64,000 nt of DNA from Kaistia adipata DSM 17808 (GCF_000423225.1 NZ_KE383991.1:1250217-1314216), one strand, 5' to 3'. Positions 16,892 through 25,889 are shown, counted from the first letter of the stretch. A program made the numbers and translations. Notes: a model not told the origin generated them from the sequence alone.

Positions 16892-18150
16892 CTTCGAGCT
16901 TCTCCCACGGGACCGACGCCCGTTTCCGCCGGCCATTCGAGCCGCGACACGAACTCCAGGACCGGCCCGCCGGGATTGCCCCAGTTGCTGGACCAGATGA
17001 CCTGGGACGCGTCCGGAGACGGCGACGCATGCGTCTCGCTCCAGTAATCGAACGGCACGTTATGGGTCTGGGCAATGCGGCGCACCTCGCCGCTGCCATC
17101 GAGCCGCAGCGCGATCACCTCCCTGGCGTATGGCGCCCAGCCGGGATGCCGGAACACGACGGCCGGATCGCCGGCATAGCTGACGATGATCCAGCCGGGA
17201 CGCCGGATCGCCCGCAGCGACACATGCTGCCCCTCGCCATAGGGCATCAGCGACGTCACCCTCCCGTCGGACAGGCGCCGCTTGATGATCTGGTACTGGT
17301 CGGGATCCGACTTGCTGATGCCGACATAGACCTCGCTACCATCGCTATCGACGGTCAAATCGCCATGCCCCGGCCGATGATGCTCGGTCCAGCGCTGCGT
17401 CAGGGCGCCGTCGACCGTGAAGACATAGGCCTGGTCGATGCCGCCCTCCGTGCTCTGCAGGCACAGGATGTTGCCGCCGAGCGGCGAGATCGTGCAGGCA
17501 TTGTTGGTGCCAGGCAGCTGGGACAGGTCGATGTCGGGGAACTTCTTCCGCGTCGCGAGGTCGAAGGCAAAGACGACCAGAGCGCCATCCTTGCGCTTCG
17601 CGCGCACGGCGATGCGATGGCCGTCCAGGCTCGGATTGCCCTTGTAGGGGCCGAACTGGAGCTTCAGATAGTCGGTCGAATAGAACAGCGGCTCTTCCCG
17701 ATTGGCGCGCGGCGCCCAGGTGGAGACCGATTGCCCGCCGACGCAGATCATCAGGTCGGGGTCGACCGGATGCCATTCGCATTCCGTCGCCCGGGCGCGG
17801 CGAAACAGGGGCTCGTAGGTCTGCCCGTCCAGAAAGCAGAGGCCGTTGCAGCCATTGGCGAGGACGAGAAGACTCGCATCCGCGTTCCAGGCCTGGGAGC
17901 TCGAATAGCGATGGCTGCAATAGGCCTCCCGGCACACGATCCCGCCGCCAAGCGGCCCCGGCCGGGTGATGCGCGTGAACTCGGTTCCGGAGGCCGGATC
18001 CCGCGCTGCCGCCAGATAGGCGGGAAGCTCCATCGCCGCCGGCACGTCCTGGCTGGATGACGAGGCGCCCGCGCCGAGGCCGATCGCCTGCGCCGCCAGG
18101 GGGATGGCGACACCGACCAGGACCGGCACGATCCGAGCGCGACGCAACAT
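16888..18150 (-). CDS. Secreted beta-propeller (WD40/TolB-like) protein of the polysaccharide locus
   Basis: A 420-residue protein whose start overlaps the stop of the upstream dehydratase (TGATG), so translation is coupled. The N-terminus RRARIVPVLVGVAIPLAAQAIGLGAGA is an export signal. The body is built of about six or seven repeating beta segments resembling TolB/WD40 blades: SSSQAWNADASLLVLANG, PDLMICVGG, NPSLDGHRIAVRAK, ACTISPLGGNILCLQS, SEVYVGISKSDPDQ and ASPSPDASQVIWSSNWG. It has no catalytic motif that I recognise. Between the export protein and sugar-nucleotide genes, a periplasmic polymer-binding, lyase-like or scaffold role is plausible but only inferred. Confidence 0.65.
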   Translation of the reverse strand: MLRRARIVPVLVGVAIPLAAQAIGLGAGASSSSQDVPAAMELPAYLAAARDPASGTEFTRITRPGPLGGGIVCREAYCSHRYSSSQAWNADASLLVLANGCNGLCFLDGQTYEPLFRRARATECEWHPVDPDLMICVGGQSVSTWAPRANREEPLFYSTDYLKLQFGPYKGNPSLDGHRIAVRAKRKDGALVVFAFDLATRKKFPDIDLSQLPGTNNACTISPLGGNILCLQSTEGGIDQAYVFTVDGALTQRWTEHHRPGHGDLTVDSDGSEVYVGISKSDPDQYQIIKRRLSDGRVTSLMPYGEGQHVSLRAIRRPGWIIVSYAGDPAVVFRHPGWAPYAREVIALRLDGSGEVRRIAQTHNVPFDYWSETHASPSPDASQVIWSSNWGNPGGPVLEFVSRLEWPAETGVGPVGEARR

Positions 18151-19157
18151 CACGTCATGTAGCCCTTCTCGCGCCGCACGCGGCCCTTCTGGAGCCGATC
18201 GCGCCACCAGGCGATCGTCTTCTCGACGCCATCGCGCAGGCTGGTGCGGGCGTACCAGCCTGTCTCGCGCTCGAACAGCGAGGAATCGGCGAGGAGCGCG
18301 CGGACCTCGGAATTCTCCGGCCGCAGGCGGCTCTTGTCATGCTGCACAGCCTTCTTGCAGCCGCTGAGCTCGAGGACCAGCGCCAGGAGATCCGCGATGG
18401 TCACGGCTCTCTGGCTCCCAGCATTGTAGGCGCGTCCGAACTCGATGCTCTCGGACGCTCCCGCCGCGAGGAAGGCGGCGGCGGTATCCTCCACGAAGGT
18501 CAGGTCGCGCACCGGGCTGGTATCGCCGACCAGGATCGCCTCGCATTCGGGATCCAGCGCCTGGCGGATGATCGTCGGCAGGATGGCGCGTTCGCTCTGC
18601 CGCGGGCCGAAGCTGTTGAAGGGCCGCAGGATGGCGACGGGGATGCCGTAGCAGCGGGCATAGGACTCGGCCATCATGTCGGCGCCGATCTTGGAGGCCG
18701 AATAGGGCGACTGCGCCTGAAGCGGGTGGCTCTCCGGAATCGGCATGGTGAGCGCGGTGCCATAGACCTCGCTGGTCGAGGCCTGGATGACCCGCTCCAG
18801 CTCCCATTGGCGCGCCGCCTCCAGAATGTTGAGCGTGCCGATGATGTTGGTTTCGACGTAGGAATGCGCGGCCGTGTAGGAATAGGGGATCGCGATCAGC
18901 GCCGCCAAATGGAAGACCACCGCCTGATCGCGCAGGATGCGATTGACATAGGCACCGTCGCGAACGTCGCCACGGATGAGATGCAGCTCCCTGCGGACCG
19001 GATCCGGCACGTCATCGAGCCAGCCGTGACTGTCGAACGAGTTGTACTGCGCCAGCGCCGTCACCTGGGCGCCCTCGCGGACCAGCGCTTCCACGACATG
19101 GGAGCCGATGAAGCCGTCGGCTCCGGTAACCAGGACCTTCTTTCCCCGATATCTCAT
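18150..19157 (-). CDS. NAD-dependent sugar-nucleotide 4,6-dehydratase, LegB-like
   Basis: A 335-residue extended short-chain dehydrogenase. The Rossmann motif VTGADGFIGSHV is near residue 10. The stretch ALAQYNSFDSHGWLDD is typical of the LegB branch that acts on NDP-GlcNAc. The S...Y-x3-K active site is TSEVYG followed by SPYSASKIG. The expected reaction removes water to give the 4-keto-6-deoxy sugar nucleotide. The ATG at 19155-19157 was chosen because the family motif starts at residue 8 and GGAG lies upstream; an earlier ATG at 19292 would overlap the sugar transferase. The aminotransferase two genes upstream is the natural next step. Confidence 0.85.
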   Translation of the reverse strand: MRYRGKKVLVTGADGFIGSHVVEALVREGAQVTALAQYNSFDSHGWLDDVPDPVRRELHLIRGDVRDGAYVNRILRDQAVVFHLAALIAIPYSYTAAHSYVETNIIGTLNILEAARQWELERVIQASTSEVYGTALTMPIPESHPLQAQSPYSASKIGADMMAESYARCYGIPVAILRPFNSFGPRQSERAILPTIIRQALDPECEAILVGDTSPVRDLTFVEDTAAAFLAAGASESIEFGRAYNAGSQRAVTIADLLALVLELSGCKKAVQHDKSRLRPENSEVRALLADSSLFERETGWYARTSLRDGVEKTIAWWRDRLQKGRVRREKGYMT

Positions 19158-19210
19158 CGTCTTGTGCTCCGTGGCGGCAACAACCAGTGTTCGGTCCTCT
19201 GGCGCCGGCC

Positions 19211-19903
19211 TCAGCCATGGCGGCGCGGGGCATCCAGTTTCGGCGGGGCGGGAACCCACCCCAGGATCGCGATCGCCCCGCGCGCGATCCACGCGACGTC
19301 GGAGGCGATCGTGCGATGCGGGAAATAGGCGAGGTCGAGCCTGGCCTTCGCCGGGAACAGCGCTCGCCGATAATAGGCAGTCGGCTCCTCGCTCGACGGA
19401 TAGAGGCTCGCTTCGTCGCGAAAGCAGACCTGGCTGGGCCCGAGCAGCCCCGGCTTGTAGCGAAGGACGTTCTCATAGCCGCCGCGAAAGCAATCGGCGA
19501 AGGCGAGGCTCTCCGGACGCGGCCCAACAATGGCCATGTCGCCGCAAAGGACATTCCAGAGCTGCGGCAGCTCATCCAGCTTCGTCGCGGCGAGAACGCG
19601 CCCCACCGGCGTCATCCGACTGTCGCCGACAACCGTCAGCGGGCAGCCGCTGGAGTCGCAGCTGACATGGAACTTTCGGAACTTGTACATCCGGAAGGGG
19701 CGGCCGCCGGCGCCAAACCGGGTCTGCGCGAACAGGATCGGCCGTCCGCCCTCGAAATACAGCGCCAGCGCGATGATGCCGAACAACGGGGCCAGCAGGG
19801 TCAGCGCCGTGGCGGCGCCCCCCACGTCGAGCGCGCGCCGCCCCCAGCCATGGGGGGCGTCCGGGACCGCCGGAAGCCCGAGACCCGCCTGCCGGACGCT
19901 CAC
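19211..19903 (-). CDS. Sugar transferase, PglC-like phosphoglycosyltransferase
   Basis: A 230-residue monotopic initiating transferase. One N-terminal hydrophobic re-entrant segment (ALDVGGAATALTLLAPLFGI) is followed by the bacterial sugar-transferase domain with PILFAQTRFGAGGRPFRMYKFR, the catalytic DE pair in TKLDELPQLWNVLCGDMAIVGPRPE, and RYKPGLLGPSQV. It moves a sugar-1-phosphate from its nucleotide onto undecaprenyl phosphate, starting the repeat unit. The GTG start at 19903 overlaps the stop of the aminotransferase (GTGA). The short form without the five-helix N-terminal region resembles PglC rather than WbaP. Confidence 0.88.
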   Translation of the reverse strand: MSVRQAGLGLPAVPDAPHGWGRRALDVGGAATALTLLAPLFGIIALALYFEGGRPILFAQTRFGAGGRPFRMYKFRKFHVSCDSSGCPLTVVGDSRMTPVGRVLAATKLDELPQLWNVLCGDMAIVGPRPESLAFADCFRGGYENVLRYKPGLLGPSQVCFRDEASLYPSSEEPTAYYRRALFPAKARLDLAYFPHRTIASDVAWIARGAIAILGWVPAPPKLDAPRRHG

Positions 19904-21033
19904 TTGGCCATCCCCATCTGCGAGACCCCGACGGCGTCGGCCAGCGCCGCGACGACGCCCTCGACCGTCTTGGTGGTGATGTCCGGATGCAGGGGAATGG
20001 TGAGCTCGCGCTGGGCGAAGGCTTCGGTCTTCGGCAGATGCACGCCGGGGCATCGCTCCCTGTACAGCGTCATCTTGTGCACGGGCGGATAGTGGATCGT
20101 GGTCTGGATGCCTTGCGATCGCAATCGATCGATGACGTCCTGCCGCTGCGCCGCATCCGGCAGGAGGATCGGCATGATGTGATACGCCGACAGGCGCGGG
20201 GCGCTGAACGGAATGGCCACCGCCGGACATTGCTGCGCGATCAGGCGCCGGTACTGCATCACGAGGATCTGCCGGATCTCGTTCCAGCCCGGCAGCCCGC
20301 GCAGCTGGACGATGCCGATGGCCGCCCGCAGCTCGTCCAGGCGATAGTTGAAGCCGAGCATCGTTACGTCATAGGTCGGCGTGCGGCTATTCAGCCTCTG
20401 ATGCGTCCCGCTCGACATCCCGTGGCCGCGCGCCAGGCGGATCCGGTCGCGCAGCGCGCGATCCCGGGCGATCACGGCGCCGCCCTCGGCGGTGGTCATG
20501 TTCTTGTTGCCATAGAAGCTGAACGCCGCCGCGACGCCATAGGTGCCGACTTCCTTCAGCCCGGGCGCATGCGCGGCATCCTCGATCAGCAGCAGGCCGC
20601 GACGCGCGGCAAACGCCTGCCAGGCTTCGCGGTCCGGCAGATAGCCGGCAAAATGGACCAGGATCACCGCCTTGGTGCGCGGCGTGCAGAGAGCCTCCGC
20701 CTCGGCGATCGACATCAGCGGCACGTCCATCGATTCAATGTCGACGAAGACGGGGGTCGCGTTGACATACAGAACCGCGTTGGCGGTCGCGACGAAGGTC
20801 AGCGCGGGAACCAGGACCTCGTCGCCGGGGCCGATGCCGAGCGCGTGCAGGATCAAATGAAGCGCCGCGGTGCAGGAGCTGACGGCGACGCTGTCCTCGG
20901 CGCCGTGCAGATTGGCGAAGGCCTCCTCGAACTCCTGCACCCGATCGCCCATCGTCAGCCACCCGCTGTCGATCACCTCGAACAGTGCCGCCTTCTCCGG
21001 AATCCCAACAATGGGTGCGCTGACCATGAGCAT
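19900..21033 (-). CDS. DegT/DnrJ/EryC1 PLP-dependent sugar aminotransferase
   Basis: A 377-residue fold-I aminotransferase. The motifs are SSCTAALHLILHALGIGPGDEVLVP, IEDAAHAPG and the PLP-lysine segment SFYGNKNMTTAEGG. The C-terminal region HIMPILLPD...GIQTTIHYPPVH is typical of the family. It transfers an amino group to the 4-keto (or 3-keto) position of an NDP-sugar. In this operon it would act on the product of the LegB-like dehydratase, giving a 4-amino-4,6-dideoxy sugar such as a bacillosamine precursor. The ATG at 21031-21033 has GAGGAAA upstream. Confidence 0.9.
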   Translation of the reverse strand: MLMVSAPIVGIPEKAALFEVIDSGWLTMGDRVQEFEEAFANLHGAEDSVAVSSCTAALHLILHALGIGPGDEVLVPALTFVATANAVLYVNATPVFVDIESMDVPLMSIAEAEALCTPRTKAVILVHFAGYLPDREAWQAFAARRGLLLIEDAAHAPGLKEVGTYGVAAAFSFYGNKNMTTAEGGAVIARDRALRDRIRLARGHGMSSGTHQRLNSRTPTYDVTMLGFNYRLDELRAAIGIVQLRGLPGWNEIRQILVMQYRRLIAQQCPAVAIPFSAPRLSAYHIMPILLPDAAQRQDVIDRLRSQGIQTTIHYPPVHKMTLYRERCPGVHLPKTEAFAQRELTIPLHPDITTKTVEGVVAALADAVGVSQMGMAK

Positions 21034-21087
21034 GATCGTTTCCTCGGCCGTTGCCGTTATGACGCGTCTGCAGGTTTCAGGTCGGGA

Positions 21088-21810
21088 TCAGGCCGCGGTG
21101 GCCGAGGCCTCGATCGAGCTGGAGGTTTCCTCCCAGGCGATCGTCTGCGCGCTCTGGAAATCGTCGACCCGTCCGATGTCGAGCCACAATCCGTTGTGCT
21201 TGTAGACATGCACCTTGCATCCGTCCTGGAGCATCTGGAGCATGAGATCATCGAAGCCGAACGGCACGCCGGAAGGCACGAAGCGCATCACCTCCGGGCT
21301 CATGCAGTAGAGGCCCATGCTGACGAGATGCGACAGGGTCGGCTTTTCCCGGAACAACTGCACCGTGTCGTCTTCCTCATCGATGACGCCGAAGTCCATC
21401 TTGATGTTTCGGAACGTCGTCGCGATGGTCACCAGGCCCTCATGCTTGCGGTGCATGGCGATGAAGCGACTGAGATTGAGGTCGGTCAGCACATCGCCGT
21501 TCAGGACCAGGAAGGGCTCCGTCAGCTCGTCGCGGATCAGCGACAGCGGGCCGATCGTGCCAAGAGGCTCCATCTCCTGCGTGTAGTGGATGTTCAGGTT
21601 CCACTGCTCGCCATTGCCGCAGAAGCTGCGGATGAGATGGCCGAGATAGCCGGTCGTGATGTAGATGTCCTGGATCCCGTTGCGCCGAAGCCATTTCAGC
21701 AGCAGTTCGAGCACGGGGCGCGCCCCGATCGGCATGAGCGGCTTCGGCAGGACCGATGTGAACGGCCGCAATCTTGTTCCCATTCCGCCGCACTGGATGA
21801 CTGCTTTCAT
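21088..21810 (-). CDS. Sugar-1-phosphate nucleotidyltransferase
   Basis: A 240-residue nucleotidyltransferase. The signature VIQCGGMGTRLRPFT is at residues 4-18, with KPLMPIGARP, a GTIGPLSLI segment and FLVLNGDVLTD (metal aspartate). No C-terminal hexapeptide repeats or CBS domains follow, so it is the short RmlA/RfbF-like or PtmE-core type. It should activate a hexose- or hexosamine-1-phosphate for the dehydratase downstream. The ATG at 21808-21810 has GGAGGG five bases upstream; it is the first gene of the minus-strand operon. Confidence 0.88.
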   Translation of the reverse strand: MKAVIQCGGMGTRLRPFTSVLPKPLMPIGARPVLELLLKWLRRNGIQDIYITTGYLGHLIRSFCGNGEQWNLNIHYTQEMEPLGTIGPLSLIRDELTEPFLVLNGDVLTDLNLSRFIAMHRKHEGLVTIATTFRNIKMDFGVIDEEDDTVQLFREKPTLSHLVSMGLYCMSPEVMRFVPSGVPFGFDDLMLQMLQDGCKVHVYKHNGLWLDIGRVDDFQSAQTIAWEETSSSIEASATAA

Positions 21811-22221
21811 TCGTCCCTCCATGGTGGACCGCTCGGCCCTCTGCCTTGGGAAGCGCCATTGGCGACAGGGGAGGAAGCCCGAGGCCGCGGATCTCGGAGC
21901 GACTGCCCCGACGGGCTCTGATGCTTCTTCCAGATCTGGCAGGTCAGAGCGTATGTTCTGGTTGCGGCACTGTCTTCGTGCATTTGAATGGTAACGGCTC
22001 GTTAACTCTGCTGTACCTTCTGGCACCAAGACGAGAGCCCGTTGTCGTCGCAAGTCGGCCCCAGGAGCAGTCGATTGATCGCCAGCCTCAGCAGAGCACG
22101 AACATCGGGAAGCGACCTCGGATCGGTCCGCCATTCGGCTATCCAGCCGCCGGCCGGAACCGGGGAGACGGAAGAAGAACACGGCGCGCGGGCGACGAGG
22201 GCCAACTAGGGGGCTGTCAAG
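21811..22221. other. Divergent control region between sugar-nucleotide operon and response regulator
   Basis: About 410 bp separating two divergent transcripts. It contains a 10-bp palindrome, CCAGATCTGG, at 21930-21939 and an AT-richer patch near 21960-22020 that could hold promoters. No gene or RNA is supported. Confidence 0.4.
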
Positions 22222-22899
22222 ATGTGCCGCATTGTGGTTGCCGACGATCACGGCCTCTACCGGCGGGGCCTGCGAAGTGCCCTGACCAGCGCCATCCCGG
22301 ACGCCGAGATCTTTGAAGCGCCGAATTTCGATACGGCGGTCTTCCTGCTGGAAGACAAGGCTCCGGTCGACCTCGCCATCCTCGACCTGCACATGCCCGG
22401 CCTGCTGACGCCGGAGGTGCTGATCGACGTGATGCCAATCTACCCCGACACGCGCTTCGCCATCATATCGGGATCGGAATCGAAAGCGGCCATCATCGCG
22501 ACGCTGTCCGCCGGCCTGCACGGCTTCATCGCCAAGTCACAGTCCGACGAGGAGATCGCCCACGCCGTGATCGACGTGCTGGCCGGCCGCATCTACGTGC
22601 CCGCCCTGCTCTCCCAGGCGTCGGAGCGGCACAGGATGCAGCCGACCGAAATATCCGATGGACGCCGGTTGGACCGGTCGATGGGCCTCGACAGCCTCGA
22701 CGGCCTGACCCAGCGGCAGCGCGACGTCCTGAGGCTGATGGCGGAGGGGTATTCCAACAAGGAGATCGCCCGCGACCTGCAGATCGCCGAGGCGACGACC
22801 AAGATTCACGCCGCCGCCGTCATGCGCCGCCTCGGGGTGCGCAATCGCACCGAGGCCGCCGTCATGCTGAAGACCTTGCTGACGCGAAAGTCGGGCTAG
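22222..22899 (+). CDS. LuxR/NarL family two-component response regulator
   Basis: A 225-residue regulator. The receiver domain (residues 1-120) has the acidic pair VVADDHG, the phosphoacceptor aspartate in LAILDLHMPG and the lysine in GFIAKSQ. The C-terminal LuxR helix-turn-helix (residues 155-220) reads LTQRQRDVLRLMAEGYSNKEIA, then RDLQIAEATTKIHAAAVMRRLGVRNRTEA. The last 38 bases overlap the convergent histidine kinase gene. Placed between the two arms of the polysaccharide locus, it is the likely activator or repressor of polymer synthesis. Confidence 0.9.
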   Translation: MCRIVVADDHGLYRRGLRSALTSAIPDAEIFEAPNFDTAVFLLEDKAPVDLAILDLHMPGLLTPEVLIDVMPIYPDTRFAIISGSESKAAIIATLSAGLHGFIAKSQSDEEIAHAVIDVLAGRIYVPALLSQASERHRMQPTEISDGRRLDRSMGLDSLDGLTQRQRDVLRLMAEGYSNKEIARDLQIAEATTKIHAAAVMRRLGVRNRTEAAVMLKTLLTRKSG

Positions 22900-24655
22900 A
22901 GGCCACGTCGTTTCGCGACAGATGCAGGGAATAGCGCAGTCCCCCGTTCAGCAGTTCCATGCTGGCGGAGCGCCCGACCAGCGGCGTGCCGCGGATGCCG
23001 AGGATGTTGGAGCCGAAGCCCCGGCGGTTCCGGTTGACGATCCCCGGCCGACGTCCCGTCTCGACCCATTCGAAGTGCAGGTCGCCGGCGAATTCCGGGC
23101 TTTCATCGAACCACCACTTCACGTCGACATGACCGTTCGCATGGCCCAGCGCGCCGTATTTCACGGCATTGGTGGCCAGCTCGTGCACGATCATGACGAA
23201 GCCCTCCGCCGCACCGTCCGACATGCTGATCGGAGGTCCGCTGATCGTGAAGTTGTTCAGCCGCTGATACGGCTTCAGTTCTTGAACGACGATGTCCCGC
23301 AGCGGCGCCGCCCAGGTCCCGTGGCGGGACAGAAGCTGATGCGTCGCCTCGAGCGCCCGAATGCGAGCGATCAGCGACTGCTTGTAGCCGGGGACGTCGT
23401 CCTCGGGGGCTTCCATCAGCTTCACGAGCGCGATCACCGCCGGGAACAGGTTGCACAGGCGGTGGCGAAGCTCGAGCACCGCGCCCTTGCGTCGCCTGGC
23501 CGCCGCCCGGAGCCGGATCCGCTCGCGCCGATAGGTGACATCGCTGGCGATGCCGGTGCGCATCGCCCCGCCGGGCGATGGCTCGCAGGCGCGCAGCGCC
23601 ACCCAGCGGATATGGCCATCGGCCCTCCGGACGCGGAATTCGAGCTGGCGATCCCCTGACGCATCGCCGGCGCCATAGGCGACGAAACGGCTCCAATCCG
23701 CCGGATGCACCACGGCGGACAGCGCGTCGAGGGAACGGGTGCTGGCCGGCGGCAGGCCGAGAATGCTCCAGAACTTGTCGGAACCGAGGACCAGCTTCCG
23801 CCGCGTGTCGATCTGCCAGGTTCCCAGGCGCCCGGCCGCCAGGGCGAGGTCCAGGAACGCCTTCTCGACGCCCAGCCGCTGCTGCCGTTCGGTGACGTCG
23901 CGGACCTCCGCCAGGATCGTGCGCGGCAGGTCGCCGTCGGCCGGGCAGAGCGACAGGATGATGCGCGTCCAGATCCGACCGCCATCCCGGCGATCCAGCC
24001 GCGCCTGGAACTCGACCGGCCCGCCCTCGGCGACCAGCCTTTCGAGGTTGCGGCGGCAGGCCAGCCTGTCCTCCGCAAGGATCAGCTCCTCCAGGTGGCC
24101 CGGCGGCCGGGCCGTCTCGTCCCGCCCGGCCATGTCACGCAGGCGAAGATTGGTTTCGAGCAGCTCGCCCCCGGCGCCGAGGATGGCGAGGCCGTCCGAG
24201 GCGTGGTCGAAGGCGTAGCGTTGCCGGCTGGCGCCGCCGGCCTCGGCGACGGCCGGCGGCGCCGCGGCCGGGGCCAGCGCCTGCCGCGCGCGCGCCTGCG
24301 GCAGATGCTGCCGCAGCAGAACGGCGATCCCGGCGCCGCAGATCAGAAGCTGGACGGAGGACAGCGACGCGACGCCGCCAAGCTGGGGATTGGCGGAACC
24401 ATGAAAATGGTAAGAGGCCATCCAAACTATAAGGAAGACATTGAAAATCATCGCAGCCAGGCTCAGAACCTGACCTCGGAAGAAGATTAATGCTGAAATT
24501 ATAAATACTTGCCCGATGCCGACGGCGAACTCATCCGTAAAGAGGGATACTAACTCGGCAACAAGGGCGGAGACAAAGGCCAGAGATACCAAAGCAACAT
24601 TGGTTGTTTTGGCGCGCAGATCGACGATACGGAACGCTCGATGTGCCGATGACAT
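22862..24655 (-). CDS. Membrane sensor histidine kinase, HWE family, with PAS domains
   Basis: About 597 residues. Four hydrophobic segments (VALVSLAFVSALVAELVSLF, GQVFIISALIFF, LAAMIFNVFLIVWMASY and SSVQLLICGAGIAVLL) lie in the first 140 residues. Two PAS/PAC domains follow (about residues 155-275 and 290-405). The kinase core has the HWE phosphoacceptor LRHRLCNLFPAVIALV, the N-box HELATNAVKYGAL and the diagnostic W-x-E in FEWVETG, ending with a G-rich ATP lid near GFGSNI. The start was taken at the ATG at 24653-24655, where the membrane region begins; an upstream ATG at 24775 would add 40 polar residues. It converges with, and slightly overlaps, the response regulator it probably phosphorylates. 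Confidence 0.82.
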   Translation of the reverse strand: MSSAHRAFRIVDLRAKTTNVALVSLAFVSALVAELVSLFTDEFAVGIGQVFIISALIFFRGQVLSLAAMIFNVFLIVWMASYHFHGSANPQLGGVASLSSVQLLICGAGIAVLLRQHLPQARARQALAPAAAPPAVAEAGGASRQRYAFDHASDGLAILGAGGELLETNLRLRDMAGRDETARPPGHLEELILAEDRLACRRNLERLVAEGGPVEFQARLDRRDGGRIWTRIILSLCPADGDLPRTILAEVRDVTERQQRLGVEKAFLDLALAAGRLGTWQIDTRRKLVLGSDKFWSILGLPPASTRSLDALSAVVHPADWSRFVAYGAGDASGDRQLEFRVRRADGHIRWVALRACEPSPGGAMRTGIASDVTYRRERIRLRAAARRRKGAVLELRHRLCNLFPAVIALVKLMEAPEDDVPGYKQSLIARIRALEATHQLLSRHGTWAAPLRDIVVQELKPYQRLNNFTISGPPISMSDGAAEGFVMIVHELATNAVKYGALGHANGHVDVKWWFDESPEFAGDLHFEWVETGRRPGIVNRNRRGFGSNILGIRGTPLVGRSASMELLNGGLRYSLHLSRNDVASSPTFASARSSA

Positions 24656-24925
24656 GGAAAAATAGTACAACTTTTGAACTAATTCGTCCAGATTGCGCCT
24701 CCAAGGACGAGGTAGTGCTTCCTCCCTATTGCAACCACCCCACCCTGAAGTGAAAATATGAGCACCAGCAGGCAAGATCCCAGCACATCGGATTCCCTGG
24801 GGCTCATAATATACAATACGTAGACTTACCGATCTATATTGACGCCGAATTTATAAGACATTCTGCAATACCAGGCAGGCAAAGCAGCCGATCACCCCAT
24901 CAACAAGAACTAGTCGGGCTGCTTC

Positions 24926-25642
24926 TTGGGCTTCATGCAGACAAGCGTACATTGGGAGTCAGAGAAATTGATAAACTTCAATCACAATGAAATCGTCTCC
25001 AGCGCCAATGGCAACAAATACGAGCTGCTGCATGCGGCCCTCTCCTTTGACATATCCGCCTGCATGGAGGGTGGGTCCGATGTCTCGGAGGCGCGCAGCA
25101 CCGAGGCGGCGTTGGCCGTCCTGGGACGCATCGGCGTCGGCTATCTCATTCTCGACGCGCAACGCAAGGTCGTCGACGGGAATCCCGCCGCGCAGATGAC
25201 GCTCGAACGTCAAGGCGAGAAGACCGACACGCTGGCGGGACTATCCGCCGCCTTCCGGCGCCTGACATCCAGCCTGTCCGTCAAGTTCCCGCCGAACTCC
25301 GTGTCCTGGGTGGTCATCCCGAGCCGATACGGGCGGCCGGTCGTGCTGCAGGAGCAGCTCAAGAACGCCTCGGAGGGAATGAGCATCGTCGTCCTGGTCG
25401 ATCGCGACAGCCGGCAGCAGCCCAATCCCGACACGCTGCAACGGATGTTCGGACTGACCAATGCCGAGACGCAGCTGGCGCTTTCCTTGGTGAGCGGCGA
25501 TGCGCCACTCGAGATCGCCCGCAGCCGGCGGCTCAGCCGAACCACCATCCGCTCGCAACTCGCCTCCCTCTTCACCAAGACGGAAACGAAGCGTCAGGCC
25601 GAGCTGGTTTCGCTCCTGTGCCGAATGGCCGTCCTGCCGTGA
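24926..25642 (+). CDS. LuxR-type HTH transcriptional regulator
   Basis: A 238-residue protein. The C-terminal LuxR-like helix-turn-helix (about residues 170-235) reads LTNAETQLALSLVSGDAPLEIARSRR, then LSRTTIRSQLASLFTKTETKRQAELV. The middle (residues 65-160) is PAS-like: VGYLILDAQRKVVDGNPAA. No receiver aspartate is present, so this is not a classical response regulator. The start may be TTG at 24926 or ATG at 24935. It lies between the kinase and the NRPS-like gene in the polysaccharide locus, with an unusually AT-rich stretch upstream at 24780-24870. Confidence 0.8.
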   Translation: MGFMQTSVHWESEKLINFNHNEIVSSANGNKYELLHAALSFDISACMEGGSDVSEARSTEAALAVLGRIGVGYLILDAQRKVVDGNPAAQMTLERQGEKTDTLAGLSAAFRRLTSSLSVKFPPNSVSWVVIPSRYGRPVVLQEQLKNASEGMSIVVLVDRDSRQQPNPDTLQRMFGLTNAETQLALSLVSGDAPLEIARSRRLSRTTIRSQLASLFTKTETKRQAELVSLLCRMAVLP

Positions 25643-25657
25643 TCACAACACAACGGA

Positions 25658-25692
25658 GGCGCCGGGCCGACCGTCGATGGCGGCCCGGCGCC
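25658..25692. terminator. Hairpin after the LuxR-type gene
   Basis: GGCGCCGGGCCG at 25658-25669 pairs with CGGCCCGGCGCC at 25681-25692, a perfect 12-bp GC stem with an 11-base loop and no T-run. It lies just after the LuxR-type stop and ahead of the convergent NRPS-like gene end. The remaining gap to 25890 shows nothing else. Confidence 0.55.
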
Positions 25693-25889
25693 ATGGCCGG
25701 ACCGATGCGGCCGGCCCGGAACGGCGAACGGCACGCGTTCCGTTGATGGCGGCCGGCTGACGGAGCGCGCCCGCCCCCCCAAGGATCCACGTCTCTCATC
25801 CGCGCCGCGACCGGCACTGAACCCGCGGGCGTGCCGACCGCCTCCGCGGCCCCGTCATCGCTTCCGGAACGGCCGGCGCGGCGGAACCG

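Noticed and set aside
18150-21810. Complete legionaminic or pseudaminic acid pathway
   Set aside because: Only dehydratase, aminotransferase and a nucleotidyltransferase are present. The sialic-acid-synthase-type, epimerase/hydrolase and CMP-transferase genes are missing.
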